Positions 56,110 through 64,000 of a DNA stretch of 64,000 nucleotides are shown here, piece by piece; within the stretch, counting starts at the first letter, position 1, and every line of letters starts with the position of its first letter. The position numbers were made by a program, and so were the translations under genes. The notes under the pieces were generated by a model that was given only the letters and a program-made list of their open reading frames with translations, ran no database searches and was not told where the DNA came from. This DNA is from Anisodus tanguticus (lineage: Eukaryota; Streptophyta; Magnoliopsida; Solanales; Solanaceae): NCBI GenBank assembly GCA_034509755.1, contig CM067543.1, forward strand, positions 51,020,653 through 51,084,652, given 5' to 3'.

Positions 56110-59100
56110 ATGGATAAGATAGGCTTTTGGAATTTTCAGAGGGCTGAACAGGTGTGATAAGCAGAAGAAAGTGCAACTCTTTCTGCATAATAATAAAATC
56201 AGCTTGTTTGGCCTCCTAGAGACAAAAATTAAGAGGCATAAAGCTCAGAGAGCAGCTCTTAATTTTTGTAGAGATGGGTCTTTTATAACTAACTTGAGTG
56301 CACACCCTGGTGGAAGAATTTGGATGGTATGGAAACCAAACTGTTTCTCAGTGAATGTTAGTATTGTGACAGAACAGATCATACATGGGGAGGTAATACA
56401 TAGAGGGACTGGGTTAAAGTTTTCTTTAACTATGGTCTATGATTTTAATGATCAAGCTTTGAGGGGGAAGTTGTGGAGTGATATTGAACTGGTAGAAAAA
56501 ATAGTGCAAGGGGCATGGGCTGTGATGGGGGACTTCAATTGTGTCTTGCATAGGGAGGAAAGGTTAGGAAGTCCTGTGAAGTTAGCTGAGATCAGGAATT
56601 TCAAAAAATGTGTAGAAGATTGTGGGCTACATGACTTGAAGTCAACTGGGGCTTTTTATACCTGGTGTAATAAGCAAAGTGGAGAAGCAAGGGTGGTGAG
56701 CAGGATTGACAGAGTACTTGTCAATGATGACTGGCAATTACTCATGCCAGCTGCTGAAGTGTATTTCATGACAGAAGGGCTATTTGATCATTGTCCAGCC
56801 ATAATAAATTGGGATACTACTTTGCAAGTACCAAAGCAGAGGTTTAAGTATTTTAATATATGGAGTTTGGTACCTGATTTTCATACTAGAGTGGCTGAGA
56901 TTTGGGGACAGATATTTGGGGGAGGAAAATGTATCGTGGGGAAATTACATAGACTGCAGAGAACACTTAAAGGGATCAACAAAGAAATATTTAGTGATAT
57001 TGAACAACAGGCCGAGAATGATGCTGCAGAACTAAGTGTCAAGCACAACTTCAAGTGGATCTTCAGAATATGGCATTAATAGAGTTGGGGAGGAAGTTTG
57101 CAAAGAGATATAAGGTGAGTAAGGAGGCTAAGGGACAATTTCTTAGACAGAAAAGCAAGGTAGAATGGCTGCAAGCTGGTGATATGGATACTAAATTCTG
57201 TTACAGTATGTTAAAAAGTAGGAGGAACTCAAATAGAATTTTCACGATTAAGAATAAGGATGGGCAATTGCAGAATGAAATGGTTGGTATAGTGGAAGCT
57301 TTTGTGGGATACTATACTGAGCTGTTGGGTGCAAATACAACTGAGAGGCAACATGTTGTGAGTGATGTAGTAAGGAGGAGGCCATTAGTTATTGCTGAAC
57401 AAAGAACACTGTTATGTAAGGAGTTTATTACTGTGGATGTTAAGAGAGCTTTGTGGGCAATTGATGGGAATAAATCACCTGGTCCGGATGAATATGGTAG
57501 TAAATTCTTTAAGGATGCATGGAGAATAGTTGGTAGTGATGTGGTGGATGGAGTGCTGGAATTTTTCAGAACTGGGGAACTGTTGAAAGGGATTAACAAT
57601 ATTGTTATCACCTTAATCCCCAAATTCACACATGTTGAGTCTGTCACTGACTTCAGGCCCATCTCTTGTTGTAACACTGTACAGGTGATATCTAAGATTC
57701 TCTGCCCGAGGTTGAAAGAGGTATTGCCTAGTATTATCTCTGAAACTCAAAGTGCTTTTGTAGCTGGTACGAGTATAGTACAAAATGTCCTAATTTGTCA
57801 AGATTTGGTAAGGTTGTATAACAGGAAGAACACCACTAAGAGTTCTTTGTAGAGGTGGGCATAAAACCCGTTGAACCGAAAAAATCGGCGGTTCGGTTCG
57901 GGTTTTATTCGATTTTTAAAAAAAAAAACCGGTTCACGAAAAAACCGAACTGAATCAGGATTAAATGATTCGGTTCGGTTCTTTCGTATTTTTGATGAAC
58001 CGAACCGAAAACCAGGGCAAATTGTAATTAATCTTATTTTTTATTTTAGGCTACTAGGCTACTGTTATCTCTTTAATCATAGTCATTGAAGCCAATCTAT
58101 GAAGCTTTTATGGCAGTCGAATGCGGTATGAACTTAATTAACATATTACGGAAGCATTGGCATAAAATGTAGGAGAGAAAGTAGTTGTAAGTTGGTGCAA
58201 CTTTAAATGGTCACAACTCTGCACTCGGATGTCCATTTTACCCTCTTTTTTTTATTTTGCGTATTTTTTCGAGACGCAGCCGGTCAAACAGCCGTTAGGC
58301 GGTTTGGCGCCGCCAATTTTTAGGAAAACGTCCGTTTTCCCAATCAATTTGTCTTTTCCCCCAAATCGGTTTCTAATTTTTCCTTTTCTTTAGTAAACAT
58401 CTCACGATATACAATATATGTCAACGTCGAAATTTCATGGTAATGTAGGTGTGAATGTCAATTTTAGTGTTGGAAATTCAAGTTTAAAAAAAAATCCCCC
58501 GACCCGACCCGTTTTATTTCCGTGTGGGATGCAAACTTTAATTTGGAGTTTTTTACATGTTTTAAAAATATATGTGAGGCAGACTTATGTTTTTGGACTT
58601 TAAATTATTTTTTTTGGACTTTATATTTGATGCAAAAAAAATAATATAAACTGATACGTTCGGCGATATAAACCGGTATATCATTTCTTTTTTAAAAAAG
58701 TTTGATTCGGTTTTTATTTTAAAAAATCGAATTTTATTCGGTTCATATTGCTATGATACAAAACCGAACCGAACCGATATACGCCCACCCCTAGTTGTTT
58801 GATAAATATAGACCTCAAGAAGGCATATGATAATGTGGAGTGGCAATTTGTTGAGGAGATGTTGTATGGGTTAAATTTCCCTTGCCAATTTATAAGTTGG
58901 GTCATGGAATGTGTTACTACCACTCAGTATTGTATAGCCATAAATGGGGAGGGGGTCTATGGATGCATAAAAGGGCAAAGGGGATTGAGGCAAAGGGATC
59001 TCATATCTCCCCTTTTGTTTGTTATTCGTATGGTATATTTTACAAAAATAATGACATTAGTGGCTGAGCATGAGAGATTTGCATTCCATACAAAATGCAG

Positions 59101-60424
59101 ATCACTTAGACTGAACCATTTTTGTTTTGCTAATGATATGTTGATTTTCTGCAAAGGGGAGTTTATTCCCATAGTGTTGAGTGCTGAGAGGGTTAAAGTC
59201 TTTCTCCTTAGCATGTGGTTTGACTACTAATGCCTCTAAATCAAACATTTTCAATGCTAATATGGATACAAGAACTATTGAGGACCTGTGTGAATTAACT
59301 GGTTACACTAAAGGGAAGATGCCATTCAGATATTTGGGTGTCCCTATATCTTCTAAGAAGATCTCAGCTGTTGATTGTGAAATGCTGATAGATAAGATGA
59401 CTTGCAGAATTAAGACTTAGGGGTCAAAACACCTATCTTATGCTGGAAGGGTACAATTGGTGAACTCTGTGCTGCTACATATTCATTCCTACTGGGCAAC
59501 TATGTTCCTATTACCTAATAAAGTATTGAAGCAGATTACTTCATTCTGTAAGAATTTTATTTGGAGTGGGCAGGATCAGTTCCATAAGACACCATTAATT
59601 TCCTGGGATCTAGTATGCAGGTCTAGAAAAGAAGGTGAATTGGGTATAACTGACTGTTTGGTTTGGAATGAGGCTGTGGTAGGTAAATATGTGTGGACCA
59701 TTACTAATAAAACTGACAATTTGTGGCTGAAGTGGGTGAATCATATCTACTTGAGAGGGACTGATTGGTGGCAATATGAAGCACCAACAGAGAGATGCTG
59801 ATATTGGAAGGCTATATGCAGTGTGAAACTCAAGTATGCAGCAGATTATGTGAATAATGGATGGCTAAAAGATACTGGGAAGTATACAGTACATGGGGGA
59901 TATATATGGAAGAAAGGAGAAGAATGGCATAGCTGGAGGGAAGTGTGGAGCAAGGTAAATATACCGAAACATAGTTTCATTTGTTGGTTAATGATGCATA
60001 ATAGACTGTTGACAAGAGATAGGCTGAAGAAAATGGATATCTGCCAAGATGATGTTTGCTTGCTGTGTGAAAACTGCCCTGAGACAAGAGACCGTCTATA
60101 CTTTCAATGTGCTCACTCACAATGCTGTTTGAAGGAAGTGCTAGGCTGGCTACATATACAGGTGAAGAACTGGGAGATACAAGGAATATGGAGACTGGCA
60201 AGGCACAAGGCAAGGTTAGTAGGAGTTTCATCTGGTGTGCTGTGGCTGCTACTATTTACTACATTTGGATGGCCAGGAATGATGCTTTGTGGAATGACAA
60301 GATACCACACCCAAGAGTGCTACTACAGAGGGTGAGGAATGATAGCAAATATAGAATACTGGATATTTTGAATAAGAAACACACTTGTAAAGATAGAAAT
60401 TGGATAGAGCATATATTGAGATGA
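56110..60424 (+). pseudogene. L1 LINE ORF2 (endonuclease, RT, zf-RVT), split by a hAT insertion
   Basis: ORF2 starts MDKIGFWN at 56110; a one-base insertion follows near 56139. The endonuclease spans 56171-57070 (LLETKIK, GDFNCVLHREERLG, SRIDRVLVND, DHCPAII). A frameshift near 57060 leads to RT (57055-57849, NKSPGPDEYGSKFFKDAW, TLIPK, DFRPISCCNTV). The hAT element 57850-58793 then interrupts, and RT resumes at 58802 (NIDLKKAYDNVEW, RQRDLISPLLFV). The catalytic FADD is FAND (59125-59137) and RQGDP is RQRDL, so the RT would be inactive. Stops at 59418 and 59799 replace Trp codons. The zf-RVT block (SKVNIPKHSFICWL...DVCLLCENCPETRDRLYFQC) lies at 59950-60110. A poly-A run at 60547 marks the end. 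Confidence 0.9.
57850..58793. mobile_element. hAT element (944 bp) inserted in the LINE reverse transcriptase
   Basis: Termini are TAGAGGTGGGCATAAAACCC on the left and, on the other strand, TAGGGGTGGGCGTATATCGG on the right. They are flanked by GTTCTTTG (57842-57849) and GTTGTTTG (58794-58801), an 8-bp duplication with one mismatch. Subterminal regions are packed with CGGTTCGG-type repeats, as in hAT elements. No transposase is encoded. Ignoring the element and one flank copy, the LINE RT frame reads on without interruption. Confidence 0.9.
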
Positions 60425-60557
60425 GTAGAATGCATAGGGGAGTATAGGATTGTAGGTCGATAGAAGTAGTCCAATTTTGTTTTCGCTTTGTTATTGTTGA
60501 TTTAAGGATCTGCTCTTGTTGTTTATAAATATAATGTTTGTTCGACCAAAAAAAAGA

Positions 60558-60719
60558 CAACATGTTCAGGGGACTCATGTTATGTACCATGTGGCTAAGG
60601 TTCTCTAAAATCGTAACACTCGTCATGAGCAGAGCAGTTGAAAAGTTTTTTATTTTTTTGGTAAATAGTTGAAAAGTTCAAGAAATAAAATTAATTGAAA
60701 GCTAATGATGTCAAAAAAA
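60558..60719. other. Short interval after the LINE poly-A
   Basis: AT-rich sequence with a second short A run; no feature is seen. Confidence 0.4.
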
Positions 60720-61520
60720 AAAATAAAGACTCAGACGGAAGAGCTAACTGACCTCCCCTTGCGTTAGTGCCACGAAGGCCTGAGTTAGCGACCTCACGCT
60801 TGTAAGGTCTATTGTTTGTTGGGGAGATAGGCCAAAATTTCCCCGTGCGTGTTGCCAGATCTCACGTACACAAGGCCAATATGTGTAACATTTTTTCAGA
60901 AAAGTTTGTTTAAAAAAAATTTAACTCAGCTTTAGTTATCAGCTTGCAGTTTCGGTTTTCAGTTAAATGACAGTTCTTAGTTTTCGGACTTGAATATTTT
61001 TACATGATTATCTGTGAATAGGATCTCTTGCATATTATGTTTTCCCCTGAAAGTCTTGCTCCACCTTTTAGGAGGTAGTCTATAAGATTTACCGGGTATC
61101 CTATCGGCGGTACTTAGCCCGCAAGGGTCTGCTTCCCTTTTGGATGCAGACCCAAGTATCATTGAGTTCGGTCCCATCAGTTTGAGCAGCCTTCAGCTCC
61201 AGGACTCTTCCACTAGTCATTGGGTGTGAGATTTATTCTCTATTAGTTTGTTTTGGATGTTTTAGTATCTGGAGGTATGCCCCCGAAGACTATGTATTTA
61301 GAGAATTCAATTTTCTTTTGTGGGTTACAACTTACAGTTTAGCTACGCTAGAATTATGTAATTTAGTTAGCAGATACTAGTTGTTCAATTCAGTTTCAAT
61401 GTTATTATAATATTTAATTAAATGTAGAACAATATTCAGACATCTAATTCAGGGTTCACTCGCGGACAGTTCAGGATGGGTGTTAATCACGTCCTACCCC
61501 AGTTTGGGGGCGTGAAACTA
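60720..61520 (+). repeat. Ty3-gypsy LTR remnant
   Basis: The text GGGTTCACTCGCGGACAGTT-CAGGATGGGTG..CACGTCCTA, CCCAGTTTGGGGGCGTGAAAC (61450-61518) is characteristic of the 3' part of a common Solanaceae gypsy LTR. The part around 61010-61230 (GAGGTAGTCTATAAGATTT region) also looks repeat-derived. Termini cannot be fixed and no coding domain is attached. Confidence 0.55.
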
Positions 61521-61719
61521 GGTTTCTCTAACCTTTTGTGTTAGTTTTCTGGCCCACTGTTTATGAATTATTTTTAACTGGCGTTCATTTTTAACAATTT
61601 ATTAGTTATATCCTTGAGATCTTTGTTATATTCTTCTACTTGAGAGGTAAATTAATCCTCAAAGATTAGAAGTTTTTAGAGTACAAAAACGATGTGTGTA
61701 TAATTCCACTAAAAATACA

Positions 61720-62640
61720 AATACATTAGTGAACTGATGACAGAACAATTACATAATCAATTCTTCTAGTAGGAAGCTGCAACTGATGATAGAATATCAC
61801 ATAAATAATCTTTCCAAAAAGGAAAGCTTCAAATGATTCTAGCACAACAAAGAAAAAATATATGATCCATATGACACAATGAAGTGTAGCATTTCAGGAA
61901 TGCTTCTTCGATGAAGCAAAAAGAATTTCATATGCCTCACGCTCAAGGCTTTTTAGGCACTTGAGGGATTTCTGGCTTTGGCAAAGCTGGCAGTTCTAGC
62001 TTTGGAATGGCAGGCATCTCGAGTTTTGGCAATGTTGGAAGTTCAAGCTTTGGAAATGTTGGAAACTCCGGCTTTGGGATTTTTGGCAATTCGGTCATTG
62101 GCGGGGTTGGCAGCTCGGGTTTTGGAATTTCAGGGAGTTCAGGCTTAGGCGAGTAGGGCGGCTCGGTTTTGGAATATCGGGGAATTCGTGCTTAGGCAAA
62201 GTTGGGATTTCCGGAGATGTGGCAATTCGTGCTTAGGTAAAGTTGGGATTTCCGGAAGATGTGGCAATTCGACTTAGGAATCTCAGGTGGAGTTACTTCA
62301 AGAAGATGGCGCGCTTCTGCTTGAATTGCATAGCTGCTTGTTAAAGACAAAGTGACAAGTAATAACAAGAAAAAAGATGGGTTGTGGTGATAAGCCATTG
62401 TTGAAGTCTATAAATTCTTGTAGACTAGTTAATTATGCTTTAGGCTTCATTTAGAACAAGTTTATATAGATATGTGGATGTGAAAAATAGGAAGCAGGAT
62501 TAGGCTGTTGTTGTGGTTGGTAGGAAAAAATGTATGTTAGTTCATCATCTCAACAGTAACCTCCTAATTTAATTGGTTGTGGTTGGTAGGAACAAGTTTA
62601 TGCTTATCTTCCTACAAGGTCATAACATAACAAAGGTAAA
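61720..62640. repeat. Duplicated PELPK block (partner about 51880-52740)
   Basis: The 3' flank (CAAATGATTCTAGCACAACAAAGAAAAA), the gene and the 5' flank (TATATAGATATGTGGATGTG; CCTCCTAATTTAAT) match the region around PELPK copy 1 in the same orientation, about 9.9 kb apart. This is a tandem gene duplication later separated by copia and LINE insertions. Confidence 0.85.
61943..62398 (-). pseudogene. PELPK-type proline-rich cell-wall protein, copy 2, frameshifted
   Basis: ATG 62398 opens a signal peptide (FFLLLLVTLSLTSSYAIQ) followed by AEARHLLEVTPPEIPK. A one-base deletion then shifts the frame near 62274, and a second deletion falls within the repeated unit near 62218; the frame ends early at 62192. 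Beyond that, in other frames, Pro-Glu-Leu-Pro repeats run to the conserved end EIPQVPKKP and a TGA at 61943. It contains extra HLPEIPTLPKHE units that copy 1 lacks. As written it cannot make the repeat protein. Confidence 0.85.
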
Positions 62641-62726
62641 TGAGAATTCACCTTTCTTTAAGTTTGTAACACTTCAACGTGGCAACTTATCGGTTTCCCA
62701 ATAATGTGTACTCCTTGTTTAATCCA

Positions 62727-62856
62727 TGTTAGAGTGGGTTAGAGTCCCACATTGGTCGGAGAATGGACTGGTGATTTACTTATATGGACTTGAGCAATCC
62801 TCCCATCCCGAGCTAGCTTTTGGGGTTGAGTTAGGCTCAGGTGTCATATCTTTACA
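62727..62856 (+). repeat. Short LTR, left copy, with primer-site-like motif
   Basis: TGTTAGAGTGGGTTAGAGTC to CATATCTTTACA, 130 bp, followed by TGGTATCAGTAGC, a slightly altered tRNA-Met primer site. A close copy lies at 63830-63963. Confidence 0.8.
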
Positions 62857-62869
62857 TGGTATCAGTAGC

Positions 62870-63535
62870 TTTTATTGGGAAGTTAAACTACCTTAATGTG
62901 ACCCATTCGGATATTGATTTTGCAGTAAGTGTTGTTAGTCAGTTCATGTCCTTACCCATAGTCAAACATTTGACAGCTTTGGAATAGATTCTATGTTACT
63001 TGAAAGGAGCTCCTGGACTTGGCATATTGTATAACAATCATGTTCATACTCGTGTTGAGTGTTCTGCAGATGCAGATTATGCTGGATCCAAAGTTGATAG
63101 GAGAGTTACTATACATGCTATTGTGTCTTTGTTGGAGGGAACCTAGTATCATGGAGGATTAAAAAGTAAAGTGTTGTATCTCGATTCAGCGCAGATCCGA
63201 GTACAGAGCTATGAGACAGTTTACATGTGAAATTATGTGGATATATCATCTTTTAACTGAGATTGAAATCTTACATCATACACCAACAAAACTCTTGTGC
63301 GATAATCAAGTTGCTCTTCATATCGCCTCAAATCCAGTGTATCACAAAAGAACTAAACATATTGAGGTTGATTGTCACTTTATTCGTGAGAATATTCGAA
63401 AACCCGATTTCCACAGCCTACGTGAAGATAGGAGAGCAACTAGCTGATTTGCTCACAAATGTGTTGAATGGAACTCGAGTCGATTACCTTTGTAACAAGC
63501 TAGGCATGATCAACATATATGCTCCTGCTTGAGGG
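62870..63535 (+). pseudogene. Copia-8 RT end and RNase H tail
   Basis: Frames read LVGKLNYLNVTHSDIDFAVSVVSQFM (62875 on), SADADYAGSKVDRRVT (63066-63115) and LLCDNQVALHIASNPVYHKRTKHIEVDCHFIREN (63295-63395), the end of a copia polyprotein. Stops and frameshifts are frequent. It is joined almost directly to the foreign LTR and primer site on its left. Confidence 0.9.
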
Positions 63536-63539
63536 GGAG

Positions 63540-63738
63540 TGTTACAGAATGTATATAGACCTTATTCCTAGTAATATACAGAGTCATAATTAGGTAGCAT
63601 ATTCATAAGATCCTTCTAATTAAGTAGTAGATTCACATGACCCTTCTTTATTTTCTTTCCTAAGTTAGCACCTAATGTACTGTATTTATACATTGCTTAC
63701 CTATTGAAATAGAACGACTTTCATTCGATTCGATCACA
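63540..63738 (+). repeat. Copia-8 LTR (199 bp) with polypurine tract before and primer site after
   Basis: TTGAGGGGGAG precedes TGTTACAGAATG at 63540. The LTR ends GATTCGATCACA and is followed at once by TGGTATCAGAGCC (63739-63751). A single LTR that is both a 3' LTR (polypurine side) and a 5' LTR (primer side) indicates that leader sequence of the same family follows it. Confidence 0.85.
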
Positions 63739-63829
63739 TGGTATCAGAGCCATGTCCATTCTCGTTTGGGCTCCCAATGCCGTTTGGGCTCCTGATCCAA
63801 GCTCCAGTCAGGTCTGTCGTGAAGGAGGA

Positions 63830-63963
63830 TGTTAGAGTGGGTTAGAGTACTCCCACATTGGTTGGGGAATGGACTGTTGGTTTGCTTATATGGACTTGAG
63901 CAATCATCTCCACCTGAGCTAACTTTTGGGGTTGAGTTAGGCTCAGATGTCATATATTTACCA
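63830..63963 (+). repeat. Short LTR, right copy
   Basis: This matches 62727-62856 with small indels and is preceded by GTGAAGGAGGA, a polypurine tract. The pair brackets 62857-63829. Confidence 0.8.
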
Positions 63964-64000
63964 CCCACAATGTTATATAGGTGATTGTATGTTTAATTTG

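Noticed and set aside
57871..58089. Open frame of 72 codons rich in Arg/Asn/Gly
   Set aside because: It lies wholly inside the subterminal CGGTTCGG arrays of the hAT element and is a by-product of the repeat.

Overview
The window is plant nuclear DNA, almost certainly from a Solanaceae species. The basis is the set of repeats: AU-type tRNA-derived SINEs, Stowaway-like MITEs ending in the CTCCCTC/GAGGGAG type, Ty3-gypsy LTRs of a type common in nightshades, several Ty1-copia lineages with tRNA-Met primer sites, an L1 LINE, hAT elements and a decayed Caulimoviridae-like element. Coding genes have GT-AG introns and the sequence is AT-rich. The exact species cannot be read from the sequence. Most of the 64 kb is nested, broken transposable elements; only three intact-looking host genes are visible.

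Layout. (1) 1-5487 is the left copy of a segmental duplication; it holds a 3-exon gene for a two-domain major latex protein (MLP/Bet v 1 family, 298 aa), MITEs and the 5' part of a copia element. (2) 5488-7341 continues that copia element and abuts an opposite-strand copia RT/RNase H fragment. (3) 8040-14001 is a decayed pararetrovirus-like element with CCHC, protease, YIDD reverse transcriptase, RNase H and a second ORF of unknown function. (4) 14300-19050 holds a copia LTR remnant, a SINE, a 649-bp hAT element with a perfect 8-bp target duplication and a nested MITE, and a second MITE. (5) 19880-34350 is a pile of LTR elements: a solo LTR, a related truncated LTR, a minus-strand copia with a 1.58-kb 5' LTR, a second minus-strand copia lacking RT, and a 1.2-1.3 kb repeat pair (21.8-23.1 and 33.0-34.2 kb). 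(6) 34659-40072 is the right copy of the segmental duplication with a second two-domain MLP gene; its right breakpoint lies in the C-terminal part of a hAT transposase. (7) 40073-42571 holds that hAT tail, a LINE remnant and a palindromic MITE. (8) 43232-45719 is an intact 3-exon gene for a small single-C2-domain (CAR-like) protein on the minus strand. (9) 46.1-51.7 kb contains copia tails and a 2.1-kb gypsy LTR. (10) 52118-52486 and 61943-62398 are two related PELPK-type proline-rich cell-wall protein genes, each broken in its own way, separated by a copia gag fragment and an L1 LINE (about 54.7-60.56 kb) that a 944-bp hAT element interrupts inside the RT. (11) 62727-63963 is a composite LTR structure with one LTR family enclosing the tail and LTR of another.

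The host genes do not form a pathway: two MLP paralogues (ligand-binding, defence/stress-associated family), a membrane/Ca2+-binding C2 protein and two dead PELPK genes. The most informative parts are the paralogous MLP pair, which differ by a tryptophan-to-leucine change and a 28-bp promoter/leader deletion, the rearrangement junctions, and the unknown ORF at the end of the pararetrovirus-like element.
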